From: CAMLJR01 sp964631955
GTDB lineage: Bacteria; Pseudomonadota; Gammaproteobacteria; Pseudomonadales; CAMLJR01
DNA length: 64,000 bases
NCBI GenBank assembly: GCA_964631955.1
Contig: CAZWBA010000003.1
Span: 276,611-340,610 of the forward strand
Direction: 5' to 3'
The first letter of the stretch is position 1; each line of letters starts with the position of its first letter. Of the stretch, positions 52,919-61,740 are shown in pieces. The notes beneath the pieces are model-generated. The model searched no databases, had not been told where the DNA came from, and saw only the letters and a list, made by a program, of their open reading frames with translations. The position numbers and the translations under genes are program-made.

Positions 52919-54331
52919 ATGAGCGGCACCCAACAGAACATTATTGGCTCGACGAATACCTGTAGCAGCAGCGCAGAGGACTGGCCGGCGCACTGGAAAA
53001 CGCTTTCGCACGGTATCAGCGTCGCCCGCTATACCGATCCCGAATTTCTCAAACTGGAATTCGAAAAGCTCTGGAGCAAGGTCTGGCAGGTCGCCGCGCG
53101 TGTCGATGCGGTTCCCGAGGTCGGTGATTTCACCGTCTACGACATCGGCTACCGCTCGGTACTGCTCGTGCGCACCGATGCAAACACCATCAAGGCGTAT
53201 CACAACGTGTGCCCGCATCGCGGCACCGCGCTCGGGCAGGGCTGCGGTCACTTCGAGGAAGGCCGCATCAAATGTCCGTTCCACGGCTGGCGCTGGAATC
53301 TCGAAGGGCAGATTCAATTCGTGCTCGAACGCGAACAGTTTCGCGGCGGCGAATTGCGCGATAGCGATGTCGCGCTGAAAGAAATCAGCGTCGTCATTTT
53401 TGCCGGATTCATTTTCATCAATTTCGATGCGAATCCGCTTCCGTTCGACGATTTCATCGCGCCCGTGCGCAGCGTGATCGAGGATCTCGCGATCGGTGAT
53501 ATGCGTCACTACTGGTGGAAAGCGATTCCCGTTCCGGCCAACTGGAAAATCGCGCAGGAAGCATTTTTCGAAACTTATCACGTGCCGGAAACGCATCCGC
53601 AGCTCGAAGTGGCGGGCGAAAGCGCCATTCGCGCCATGCGCAACGATTACGAATACGCACACCGCAATGTGGTTTACGAAAACTTTCCGTTCGGGCACGG
53701 CCGTTTCTTCGCCGGCAAAAAATCGCCGATGGCCGGTCACGTCAACGATGTGAAAAGCGATCCGGTCGATACCATGGCCGATCGCCTGCAGCTGCTGGTC
53801 GACGGTATGGACGCGATGGTGCTGCAGGAGGATGTCGACCTGGTGCGCTCGCTCAAGGGCAAGCCGATCCCCGAAGGTTCGAGCCTGGGCGGCGAATACG
53901 TGAAGCTGTTATACGCCACGGCGGCAGCGCAGGGTCGTCCGATGCCGAAACCGACGCCCGAAATTCTCGGCATGTGGGGCGGTGAGATTTTCCTGTATCC
54001 GAATCTGATGATTCTGCCTCAGGCGGGCAACGCGATGATTTACCGCGTCATTCCCGATCCGGTCGATCCGAACCAATGCACGTTCGAAATCATGTCGACG
54101 AAAACCTATCCGAAGGATGCGCAATCGCCGCGCGCGCAGATAACCCCCGTCACCGATCTGACCGATCCCGAACAGGTGCGGCTGATTCCGCGCCAGGATC
54201 TCGGCAATATTCCGCGCATCCAGAAAGGCCTGCGCACAAAAGCGATCCGCCATATCTGGCTCGCCGAGGATCAGGAAAAAATGATCGTGAACATGCACCA
54301 GGAACTCGATCGGTATTTGCAGGGTAAATGA
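52919..54331 (+). CDS. Rieske non-heme iron oxygenase alpha subunit
   Basis: A 470-residue aromatic-ring-hydroxylating-type oxygenase. The Rieske cluster is CPHRGTALGQGCGHFEEGRIKCPFHGW (Cys-X-His and Cys-X2-His). The catalytic domain has EAFFETYHVPETHPQ with the two His of the mononuclear iron site; the usual bridging Asp is replaced by Glu in this stretch. Later parts (SKTYPKDAQ, IQKGLRTKA) belong to the SRPBCC fold. No beta subunit follows, so it is probably a homo-oligomer fed by separate reductase proteins. GGAG nine bases before the ATG. It diverges from the P450 gene and ends at a hairpin that separates it from the TonB receptor. Confidence 0.92.
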   Translation: MSGTQQNIIGSTNTCSSSAEDWPAHWKTLSHGISVARYTDPEFLKLEFEKLWSKVWQVAARVDAVPEVGDFTVYDIGYRSVLLVRTDANTIKAYHNVCPHRGTALGQGCGHFEEGRIKCPFHGWRWNLEGQIQFVLEREQFRGGELRDSDVALKEISVVIFAGFIFINFDANPLPFDDFIAPVRSVIEDLAIGDMRHYWWKAIPVPANWKIAQEAFFETYHVPETHPQLEVAGESAIRAMRNDYEYAHRNVVYENFPFGHGRFFAGKKSPMAGHVNDVKSDPVDTMADRLQLLVDGMDAMVLQEDVDLVRSLKGKPIPEGSSLGGEYVKLLYATAAAQGRPMPKPTPEILGMWGGEIFLYPNLMILPQAGNAMIYRVIPDPVDPNQCTFEIMSTKTYPKDAQSPRAQITPVTDLTDPEQVRLIPRQDLGNIPRIQKGLRTKAIRHIWLAEDQEKMIVNMHQELDRYLQGK

Positions 54332-54337
54332 GCGGCG

Positions 54338-54365
54338 GGGGCGGACCGCGCGTCCGCCCCGTTTT
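54338..54365 (+). terminator. Hairpin terminator after the Rieske oxygenase gene
   Basis: GGGGCGGAC (54338-54346) and GTCCGCCCC (54352-54360) form a nine-base stem around CGCGC, followed by GTTTT. It sits seven bases after the oxygenase stop, between it and the convergent receptor gene. The same stem core occurs after the second RND operon at 27283. Confidence 0.7.
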
Positions 54366-54369
54366 CGAC

Positions 54370-56778
54370 CTAGAAACGCATCTGCAGACTCAGCGCGAGG
54401 TTGCGCGCCTCACCCAGATTGCCTGCCGACCAGCCGCCACCCGCCCAGTATTTCCGGTTGAACAGGTTGTAGATATTGCCCACCAGCGTCAGATCCTGGC
54501 GGTACAGCATGAAGTCGTAGCTGAAGCCCACATTCGCCAGCGTGCGGCCCGGTATCGTCAGGTCGTTATCATCGCTGCTGAAGGACGAACCGAAGTAACG
54601 CAGATTGCCGCGCAGCTCCAGGCCGGGCAAGGCCGGAACGCGGTAGCGGACATCGGCGACCGCCTGCCACTCGGGCGCATAGGAGGGACGGTTGCCCTCG
54701 ATGGCGATGTTGTCCGCGGACACCTTGTCGATGGTCGCATCCAGGTACACGACCGACAGCCCCAGATTCAGCGCCTCGCTGAACTGATAGTCGCCGGCCA
54801 CTTCGACACCCTGATAGATCAGCAGGCCATCCTGGGAGAGGTAGCGGTCGGCGCCGCGAAGCTCGTCCATCTGATTCGCCCGCTCGACGCGGAACAGCGC
54901 CGCGGTGTAGCCGGCAGTATCGGCTGCGTGCTTGACACCCACTTCGTACTGCTTCGAGACCGTGGCATCCAGCGTCTCTCCCGCATTCGCGTAGGGCGGA
55001 ATGACGCGCGTGCCCGGCTCCAGGCCCTCGACATAGCTGCCGTACAGACTGGTCTGCGCGTCGGGTTTGTAGATGAGCGCCAGCGTCGGGCTCGCGTTGT
55101 GGGCGCTGTAGCCCCGGGTATCGGGGTCGTCATCCAGGTCCTTGCTGCGATAGCGCGTGTCGCGGACGCCGAGAATGGCCTGCCAGCGGTCGTTGAAATG
55201 CACCGTGTCGCTGAGGAAGAAATACGTCTGCCGGACATCGGTGTCGACCGGCGCCAGCGTAAAATCCGGCGTGCGGGTGACGCGGAAAGTCTGCTCGCGA
55301 TGGATGTTGCCGTCGAAGTCGTTGTTCCAATAGAACTCGTTGCTCCAGGCGTCTTTGCTTCTCTGCTGTCCCAGACCACCCACGAGTTCGTGCCGGATGC
55401 CGCCGGTCTGCAGACTGCCCTGCAGCATGAGCTGCGAGAAAAAGGTGTCGAGGCGGCCGGCGAAGTTATACATGCTGCCGGTGTAATCGCCGCTGCTGTC
55501 GAGCAGATAGGCGAACGCCTTGTTCGAGCGGTGATCCTTGCGCGAGAAGCCGACCTGCCCCTTCAGCCGCCAGCGCTCGTCGAACTGCCATTCCACGCCG
55601 GTAGAGACCAGTTCGGTCTTGGTTTTGTAGAACGAGTTATCGATATTGACGTCATCGTAGTCGTAGGTCACCGACGGCAGGTGATCCCCGCTGGTGGCGA
55701 CATCGTAGTCGTCGAAATAGAACTGCAGCGGCTCACCTTCGGTGCGATGCTCCTCGTGGACCAGCGTGGTAAACCAGTTCACATCGCTGCCGAAGCGTTT
55801 GTCCACCGTAATCGCCGCCACGGTGCGCTCGATGTCGCTGGCGTTGTAGGTGGTGCCCCGCTCGGCGGCAACGTTGGCGCGCACGGCGAGCTCGTCCGTG
55901 AGGTGATGGCTGGCATCGACGTGAGCGGAAAGAAGATCGGGGTTGCGGTATCCCAGGATCACTTCGGTCTGGTCGGACTGCCGCGGACGCTTCAACTGAT
56001 AGCTCAGCACGCCGCCCGGTTCGCCGAAGCCGTACATGAAGCCGGCCAGCCCTTTCAGCGCGGTCACGCTCTCGACGATTTCGGTGGGGAAATCGCCGCC
56101 CCAGTACAGCAGCATCGGAATGTCGTCGATATAACTGCTGCGCACCGGCAGGCCACGTATCTGCGTCCCCCACCAGTCCGTGGTGAATGATGAAGTCGGG
56201 GTATAGACAGCCGCATCGTCGATGAATATCTGACCGATCGAACGCGCGCCGCGCTCGGCGATCTCCTCGCTGGTCGTCACCGCGATGGAAAACGGCGTAT
56301 CGAGGATGCGTCTGTCCCCCAGCACACCGCTGCTGCTCTGCGTTTTGAGATAGGCCAGCGGCCTGGTTTCCTGGATTTCGCTCGCGACCGTCCTCACCGT
56401 TGGCAGCGTGGCTTCGTCGCTGGCGGCCTCCTTCGGCACCCGCACCAGGGTATAGCCGGTGCCGTCCTGCTGCACCGCCAGACCGCTGCCGCTCAACGCC
56501 GCATCGAGCGCCTGGCGCGCAGTCATGCCACCGCGGATCGCGGGCGCCTGCCTGCCGGCGGTCAATTCAGCATTGACGGTCAGTTGCAGGTTGCTCTGTG
56601 CGGCGATGCGCGTCAGCGTTGTCGACAACGCCCCGGCGGGAATATCGAACGTATAGGCAGTCTGCGCGTGCGCGGCACCCGGCACGAGCGCGGTCGCAAT
56701 GGCGGGTACGCCGGCCAGTGTGGCGCGGATGATCAGTGTCAGAAAACGTGGCGAGGACAGGGCGAACAGACGACGCAT
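54370..56778 (-). CDS. TonB-dependent transducer receptor with STN domain (FecA-like)
   Basis: An 802-residue outer-membrane receptor. The signal peptide ends in AAHAQ. The secretin/TonB N-terminal (STN) signalling domain follows (YTFDIPAGALSTTLTRIAAQS, RGGMTARQALDAALSGSGLAV). The plug domain comes next with FSIAVTTSEEI and IRGLPVR, then a 22-strand-type barrel ending LALSLQMRF with the terminal Phe. The STN domain lets it signal to a FecR anti-sigma protein, and fecR and fecI-like genes lie directly upstream, so the three form a cell-surface signalling module. Uptake of a ferric siderophore is typical, but such receptors also import other large molecules; the neighbouring oxygenases allow either. 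Confidence 0.93.
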   Translation of the reverse strand: MRRLFALSSPRFLTLIIRATLAGVPAIATALVPGAAHAQTAYTFDIPAGALSTTLTRIAAQSNLQLTVNAELTAGRQAPAIRGGMTARQALDAALSGSGLAVQQDGTGYTLVRVPKEAASDEATLPTVRTVASEIQETRPLAYLKTQSSSGVLGDRRILDTPFSIAVTTSEEIAERGARSIGQIFIDDAAVYTPTSSFTTDWWGTQIRGLPVRSSYIDDIPMLLYWGGDFPTEIVESVTALKGLAGFMYGFGEPGGVLSYQLKRPRQSDQTEVILGYRNPDLLSAHVDASHHLTDELAVRANVAAERGTTYNASDIERTVAAITVDKRFGSDVNWFTTLVHEEHRTEGEPLQFYFDDYDVATSGDHLPSVTYDYDDVNIDNSFYKTKTELVSTGVEWQFDERWRLKGQVGFSRKDHRSNKAFAYLLDSSGDYTGSMYNFAGRLDTFFSQLMLQGSLQTGGIRHELVGGLGQQRSKDAWSNEFYWNNDFDGNIHREQTFRVTRTPDFTLAPVDTDVRQTYFFLSDTVHFNDRWQAILGVRDTRYRSKDLDDDPDTRGYSAHNASPTLALIYKPDAQTSLYGSYVEGLEPGTRVIPPYANAGETLDATVSKQYEVGVKHAADTAGYTAALFRVERANQMDELRGADRYLSQDGLLIYQGVEVAGDYQFSEALNLGLSVVYLDATIDKVSADNIAIEGNRPSYAPEWQAVADVRYRVPALPGLELRGNLRYFGSSFSSDDNDLTIPGRTLANVGFSYDFMLYRQDLTLVGNIYNLFNRKYWAGGGWSAGNLGEARNLALSLQMRF

Positions 56779-56861
56779 TATCAGGGGCTCCAGTGGGTTG
56801 ATGCTGAATTCTCAACCCTATGCCGGACATCGAATGAAAAGGGGAACTGGCGGTGAAAAAA

Positions 56862-57848
56862 TCAGCGCGGGACGATCGCCACTTCGCCTCCCTGCGGCGC
56901 AATACGCACCGGCAGCACCGTTTCGAGCGCCGCGAGAATGCGCGGCACATCGCGCTGCGGTGCGGCGATCGAGTAGACGCCGACCAGGCGCAGCGCCGCC
57001 AGCGCCGGATCGAGCCGGATGCGTACCGGCGTATAGCTTCCCAGCTCGTCGATGAAAGCCCGCAGTGTGATGTCATCGGCGATCAGCTGACCGTGCAGCC
57101 AGCCTTCGCGCGCAGGATCGGCCCGCTCGTCCGGCCGGATGGCGGTCGCTGAAAAATGCACCTGCCGACCCATGCCGATATCGCGCGTCAATGCGCCATC
57201 CGCCAGACCGACCCGTACCGCGCCGTCGAACACCGCGAGCTGGCCGCCGCGCCGGTCGGCGCGCACGCTGAAGCGGGTTCCGAGCGCGAGCAGGCGGGCG
57301 CAGGGTGCCTCGACGAACAGCGGCCGCTTCGGTGTCTGCGTATCGGGCGCCGAAGCGATATGGACTTCGCCGGCATGCAGCACGATGCGCCGGGCGCGCG
57401 CATCGAATTCGATGTCGACTGCACTGGCGGTATTGAGCGCGAGCCGCGTGCCATCGCCCAGCGTCAGCGTGCGCCGCTCGCCGATGGCCGTGCGCTCCGC
57501 GGCGAACGCGACGCGGGCATCGTGCGCCCATTGCGGCCACGGCAGCGCGCGATGCAGCAGCATGCCGCCGCCGACGAACACCCCGCCCGCCGACAACGCA
57601 CGCAGCACGCGGCGGCGATCGATCCGCCCTGCCCGCAACAACGTTTCGCGCCCGGCTTTCGCGTCGACCGCACCCACCTGCCGAAACGGCTGGCCGATCA
57701 TCTCGACACGCTGCCAGGCCCGGGCATGGGCAGCGTCTGCCTTGATCCACTCCCGCCATTGCCGGCGTTCATCGGCCGTCGCCTTCGCATCGCCCAGAAT
57801 CGCAAACCACTCGGCGGCCTGCAGGAGAATCGCGCGCTCGTTCTTCAT
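56862..57848 (-). CDS. FecR-family anti-sigma regulator
   Basis: A 328-residue inner-membrane signal relay. The cytoplasmic N-terminal part has the FecR_N pattern (AAEWFAILGDAKATADERRQWREWIKADAAHARAW). A single weakly hydrophobic helix (LRALSAGGVFVGGGMLLHRAL) spans the membrane, and the periplasmic FecR domain has RRTLTLGDGTRLALNTASAV and FDGAVRVG, followed by a C-terminal STN-like region (LIADDITLRAFIDELGSYTPVRIR). It should bind the receptor STN domain outside and the FecI-like sigma factor inside. It starts immediately after the sigma-factor stop. Confidence 0.92.
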   Translation of the reverse strand: MKNERAILLQAAEWFAILGDAKATADERRQWREWIKADAAHARAWQRVEMIGQPFRQVGAVDAKAGRETLLRAGRIDRRRVLRALSAGGVFVGGGMLLHRALPWPQWAHDARVAFAAERTAIGERRTLTLGDGTRLALNTASAVDIEFDARARRIVLHAGEVHIASAPDTQTPKRPLFVEAPCARLLALGTRFSVRADRRGGQLAVFDGAVRVGLADGALTRDIGMGRQVHFSATAIRPDERADPAREGWLHGQLIADDITLRAFIDELGSYTPVRIRLDPALAALRLVGVYSIAAPQRDVPRILAALETVLPVRIAPQGGEVAIVPR

Positions 57849-58346
57849 CTACATTGCGTCCGCGAGCAGGCAGTGCATCATCGCCTGCGCCATGTATTTC
57901 TTGACCATGCGCTCACCGACGCCGAGCCGCTCGCCGATCTGGCGATAGGTCAGACCGTCGAGCTGGCTGAGCAGGAAAGCTTCGCGCACTTTCGGCTTGA
58001 GCTGATCGAGCAGGGTATCGATGAGGCACAGCGCGTCGAGAAACAGCGCGGTTTCCTCGGGCGAGGGCATCAGCGGATCGGACAGCACGAGCAGGGTCTG
58101 TCGCCAGGCTCGTTCGATATCCTGCCGACGCCAGTGATCGACCAGCAGACCGCGCGCGACGATGGTGAGGAAAGCTCGCGGCTCGCGGTATTCGACGCGC
58201 CGGCGGGCGAGAACCCGCAGAAAGGTATCGTGCGCCAGATCGGCTGCCTGCTCCGAGCAGTCGACACGCCGTCGCAGCCAGCCGAGCAACCAGCAATGGT
58301 GCTCGGTGTAGAGCGTGTGCATGGGTGAAAGATCTGACGCGGACAT
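57849..58346 (-). CDS. FecI-family ECF RNA polymerase sigma factor
   Basis: A 165-residue extracytoplasmic-function sigma factor. Region 2 includes DLAHDTFLRVLARR and AFLTIVARGLLVDHWRRQDIERAW. Region 4 is LLDQLKPKVREAFLLSQLDGLTYRQIGERLGVGERMVKKYMAQAMMHCL. The partner FecR gene begins at the next base. It would transcribe the adjacent receptor gene when the receptor is loaded. A Fur-box-like site lies upstream, so iron supply probably limits its synthesis. Confidence 0.94.
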   Translation of the reverse strand: MSASDLSPMHTLYTEHHCWLLGWLRRRVDCSEQAADLAHDTFLRVLARRRVEYREPRAFLTIVARGLLVDHWRRQDIERAWRQTLLVLSDPLMPSPEETALFLDALCLIDTLLDQLKPKVREAFLLSQLDGLTYRQIGERLGVGERMVKKYMAQAMMHCLLADAM

Positions 58347-58384
58347 CGTGCTCGCCTCATCGAGGCGAGCGCCTCATTGCGAAA

Positions 58385-58399
58385 TAAGAATTATTCGCA
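58385..58399. promoter_or_regulatory. Fur-box-like site upstream of the fecI-like gene
   Basis: On the minus strand TGCGAATAATTCTTA matches the 7-1-7 Fur consensus at 10 of 14 positions. It lies about 40 bases before the sigma-factor ATG, where Fur would block transcription under iron sufficiency. Confidence 0.6.
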
Positions 58400-58586
58400 T
58401 CCTATGGCAGATACGAGGGCAAACGCAAACGCCCGCACCCGTCCGCCCCGGGGCTGGTTTCATACACACTGACCGAATTTCTGCATCTAACATTCTTGTG
58501 ATGGGGCAGGCCGCACGCAAAAATCCTCCTTTCATAATTTCTTTGGCGCGGCTGGGCGCCGCATCGGCATGAAGGAGAGAGTGATC

Positions 58587-59399
58587 GTGGATCTGGGTTT
58601 GCGCGGCAAAGTGGCCATCGTGACGGGAGCGACCGCCAATATCGGCCGCGCCATTGCGCTGGAGTTGGCGGCGGAAGGCGTGAGTCTCGTTGCCGTGGGG
58701 CGCGATACCGACGCGGGCGCGCGGCTGGTCGGACAGGCGCACGAGCTCGGCGCTGAAAAAGCCGTATTCGTCGCCGCCGATCTGCTCGACCCCGCCGCAC
58801 CGACACGCGTTATCGTCGAGGCGGAAAAACTCGGGCCGGTGGCGATTCTCGTCAACGGGCTCGGCGGCAATGTCGATCAGGGCTTCTTCGTCAATTCCGA
58901 CCCGGAGAAATGGCTCGGCGATATCGATATCAATTTCGGCACGGTGCTGCGCATGACACACGCCGTGCTGCCCGGCATGATCGCGCGTAAAAGCGGCAGC
59001 ATCATCAATATCGGCTCGACCGCGGGCCTCGTCGGCGATTACATGCTGCCCGTCTATTCGGCGATGAAAGGCGCGGTGCACAGCTTCACCAAAGTGCTGG
59101 CGAAGGAAGTCGGCCAGCACGGCGTGCGCGTCAATGCGATCGCACCGTATGCGACTTTCGCGCGCGATCCTGCCGCCTTCAGTCAGGGCAGCCGCTTCAA
59201 TCCGCAGAATGCCTTCTTCACCAGGAACGCAGCGGCGCTCACCGATAACGACAAGGCGATGCGGCAGCGCAAAACCGTGGTCGGCAGACCGTTTGCGGTA
59301 CCCGAGGAAATGTCGGGCGTGGTCGCCTACCTCGCATCGGATCGGGCCAGCTTCGTAACCGGACAGGTCTGGTCGATCGACGGCGGCTCGCTGCTTTAA
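58587..59399 (+). CDS. Short-chain dehydrogenase/reductase (first of two)
   Basis: A 270-residue NAD(P)-dependent SDR. The cofactor motif is VTGATANIGRAIA and the catalytic triad is in INIGSTAGLVGDY with PVYSAMKGAV (YxxxK). The usual NNAG is replaced by VNGLGGN. The C-terminal part (YLASDRASFVTGQVWSIDGGSLL) is typical of the classical SDR family. AAGGAG nine bases upstream points to the GTG at 58587; an ATG 18 bases earlier would place the ribosome site inside the gene. It is followed by a tandem repeat overlapping its stop and then a CoA-transferase gene. An alcohol or 3-hydroxyacyl substrate is likely. Confidence 0.9.
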   Translation: MDLGLRGKVAIVTGATANIGRAIALELAAEGVSLVAVGRDTDAGARLVGQAHELGAEKAVFVAADLLDPAAPTRVIVEAEKLGPVAILVNGLGGNVDQGFFVNSDPEKWLGDIDINFGTVLRMTHAVLPGMIARKSGSIINIGSTAGLVGDYMLPVYSAMKGAVHSFTKVLAKEVGQHGVRVNAIAPYATFARDPAAFSQGSRFNPQNAFFTRNAAALTDNDKAMRQRKTVVGRPFAVPEEMSGVVAYLASDRASFVTGQVWSIDGGSLL

Positions 59400-59424
59400 T
59401 TCGCACCCCTTTAATTCGCACCCC
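59395..59424. repeat. 15-base tandem duplication overlapping the SDR stop codon
   Basis: TTTAATTCGCACCCC occurs twice in direct tandem (59395-59409 and 59410-59424). The first copy contains the TAA stop of the SDR gene, so the second is a short duplication just behind it. It looks like replication slippage with no clear role. Confidence 0.8.
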
Positions 59425-59592
59425 TTCCACCGCGGCGGCAGGGATTCGAACGATGGCTGCCGCTCCCCGACAACAACCGTGTTGTGTATCATTGCGGCCT
59501 TCACTTCTGCGGCTGATTTCGCTTTCGGGGTGCGTCCTTGCGGACGACACCTTCGAGCCGGCGCCGCACCTGCCGATATTCAGAGGACACAA

Positions 59593-60819
59593 ATGACCGA
59601 TCAAGCATTGCAAGGCGTCCGCGTGCTGGACCTGACCCGCGTTCTGGCCGGGCCATTTTGCGGCCAGATTCTGGGCGACCTCGGCGCCGAGGTCATCAAG
59701 GTCGAGCGCCCTGGCGCGGGCGACGATGGCCGCATGTACGGCTTCTCGCAATTGAAAGATAAAGACGGCAACCCGACGCGCGAATCGGCGTTCTATCTCA
59801 CCGCCAACCGCAATAAAAAGTCGGTCACGGTGAACATCTCCAAGCCCGAAGGCCAGGCGCTGATCCGCAAGCTCGCGGCGGAGTGCGACGTGCTCATCGA
59901 GAACTACAAGGTCGGCAATCTGAAGCGCTACGGGCTCGATTACGACAGCCTCAAGGACGTGAATCCGGGCCTCATCTACTGTTCGATCACGGGCTACGGC
60001 CAGACCGGTCCGATGGCGGAACAGCCCGGCTACGACGGCTTGTTCCAGACCACCGGCGGCCTGATGGCTGTGACCGGTCACCCCGATGGCTCGCCCGGCG
60101 CGGGTCCGCTCAAGGCCGGCCCTAGCCTGGTCGATGTATTCACCGGCCACAACGCCGCCATCGCGGTGCTCGGTGCGCTCAACCAACGCAATAGAACAGG
60201 CAAAGGCCAGTACATCGATGTCGCGCTGCTCGACTGTTCGGTGGCGATGGTGTCGCACATCATGCAGGACTACCTCGTCTCCGGCGTTGCACCGCCGCGC
60301 CTGGGCAATGGCGGCAACGGCGGCGGCCCGGCCGATCTGATCAACTGTTCCGACGGCATCATCTACGTTTCTGCGGGCACCGATGAGCACTGGCGCCTGC
60401 TGTGCGAACTGATGAAGCGCCCCGATCTGTTTGCCGATCCCCGTTTCGACACCAACCCCAAGCGCGGTCGCAACCGCAACGAGCTGGTGGCGATCATCAT
60501 CCAGTGGTCGAAAGACTGGACCACCGCCGACTTGCTGAAAGCGCTCGATAAAGCCGGCATTCCCGCCGCGCGTTACAACGATCTGCCCGAAGTGTGGGAG
60601 GACGTGCAAGTGCAGCACCGCAAACTCAAAGTCACCATCCCGCATCCGGTGTCGGGTGAGGTGTCGCTGATCGCCAGCCCGCTCGCGCACATGTCGGGAT
60701 CGCCGATGCGCTACGTCGCGCCGCCGACCATCGGCCAGCACAGCGACGAAATACTGCACGATCTGCTGAAGCTCTCCAGCGAGGAAATCGCCAAGCTGCG
60801 CGAGACCGGCATCGTCTAA
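59593..60819 (+). CDS. Class III CoA-transferase (CaiB/BaiF family)
   Basis: A 408-residue enzyme that moves CoA between carboxylic acids. It begins GVRVLDLTRVLAGPFCGQILGDLGAEVIKVE, the family signature, followed by FYLTANRNKKSVTVNI, the catalytic Asp in AGPSLVDVFTGHNAA and later PAARYNDLPEVWED. AGAGG six bases before the ATG fixes the start; longer in-frame openings upstream are unrelated. The position between two SDR genes suggests it activates an acid intermediate with CoA for further breakdown. The acid is unknown. Confidence 0.93.
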   Translation: MTDQALQGVRVLDLTRVLAGPFCGQILGDLGAEVIKVERPGAGDDGRMYGFSQLKDKDGNPTRESAFYLTANRNKKSVTVNISKPEGQALIRKLAAECDVLIENYKVGNLKRYGLDYDSLKDVNPGLIYCSITGYGQTGPMAEQPGYDGLFQTTGGLMAVTGHPDGSPGAGPLKAGPSLVDVFTGHNAAIAVLGALNQRNRTGKGQYIDVALLDCSVAMVSHIMQDYLVSGVAPPRLGNGGNGGGPADLINCSDGIIYVSAGTDEHWRLLCELMKRPDLFADPRFDTNPKRGRNRNELVAIIIQWSKDWTTADLLKALDKAGIPAARYNDLPEVWEDVQVQHRKLKVTIPHPVSGEVSLIASPLAHMSGSPMRYVAPPTIGQHSDEILHDLLKLSSEEIAKLRETGIV

Positions 60820-60889
60820 CTCTCCATTCGCCCCAGTAATTAGCTGGGGCCTCTCGACCCGCAACACTCGAAAATAACGAGGCAATTCG

Positions 60890-61732
60890 ATGGCACAGAA
60901 TCTGTTACAGCTCGAAGGTCGCATTGTCGTTGTCGCCGGTGCCGGCGGCGGTGGATTGGGCACAGCGGTTACGCGTTTAGCCGCTGAAGCGGGCGCGACG
61001 GTGATCGGCGTCAGCCGTCGCCAGTCGAATCTCGATCAGTTTCTCGGCCCGATGATCGCCGAAGGTTTGAAGGTCATTCCGGTCGCTGCGGATTTGGAAA
61101 CGGAAGCGGGCGTTGCCGCGACGATGGAAATCGTGCGCAGCACACCGGGCACGCTTTACGGTTTAGTCAGCGTCCTCGGCGGCGGTGCGCCGGCAACGTG
61201 GGGACCGGCGACGAAAACCACGCGCGAAAACTGGAAAGCGCTGTTTTCGCAGAATGTCGAATCGACGTTCTTCATCGCGCAGGCAGTCGCCGCGGAATTG
61301 AAAAAGAAAAACCTGCCGGGCTCGATCGTGGCGATTTCATCGATCACCGCGCTCAGCTCGCAGCCTTACAACATCGCCTACGGCGCGGCGAAAACCGCGT
61401 TGCTGTCGATCGTGCGCACATTGGCGCTCGAACTCGCATCGTCGAATATTCGCGTCAATGCGATTGCTCCCGGCGCGATGGCCGTGCCGACATCGTTATT
61501 GCCGCCCGACCCCGTGCTCGAACGCAAGGCGATTCCGATGGGACGCAAGGGCAGCATGCAGGAGGTTGGAGGTACCGTGCTGTTCCTGTTGTCCGACCTC
61601 GCGGGCTATATGACCGGCCAGACACTCACTGTCGACGGCGGCATCAATCTGAAATGGTCGCACCTCGCCGAAGACAACACGCCGACACTGGTGACCAGCG
61701 AAGCCTTTCTGAAAGCGATGAAGGGCGAATAG
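60890..61732 (+). CDS. Short-chain dehydrogenase/reductase (second of two)
   Basis: A 280-residue SDR with the cofactor motif VVVAGAGGGGLGTAVTRLA, IVAISSITALSSQPYNIAYGAAKTAL for the Ser and YxxxK, and TGQTLTVDGGINLKW at the C-terminus. The Gly motif has an extra Gly compared with the classical TGxxxGIG. GAGG seven bases upstream of the ATG. It follows the CoA-transferase by 70 bases on the same strand and is probably in the same transcript. It would reduce or oxidise a hydroxy or keto intermediate of the same pathway. Confidence 0.9.
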   Translation: MAQNLLQLEGRIVVVAGAGGGGLGTAVTRLAAEAGATVIGVSRRQSNLDQFLGPMIAEGLKVIPVAADLETEAGVAATMEIVRSTPGTLYGLVSVLGGGAPATWGPATKTTRENWKALFSQNVESTFFIAQAVAAELKKKNLPGSIVAISSITALSSQPYNIAYGAAKTALLSIVRTLALELASSNIRVNAIAPGAMAVPTSLLPPDPVLERKAIPMGRKGSMQEVGGTVLFLLSDLAGYMTGQTLTVDGGINLKWSHLAEDNTPTLVTSEAFLKAMKGE

Positions 61733-61740
61733 CAGAGAAA

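Noticed and set aside
54328..56190. A 620-residue open frame on the plus strand
   Set aside because: It is the antisense shadow of the STN-type TonB receptor, which has full-length domain support.
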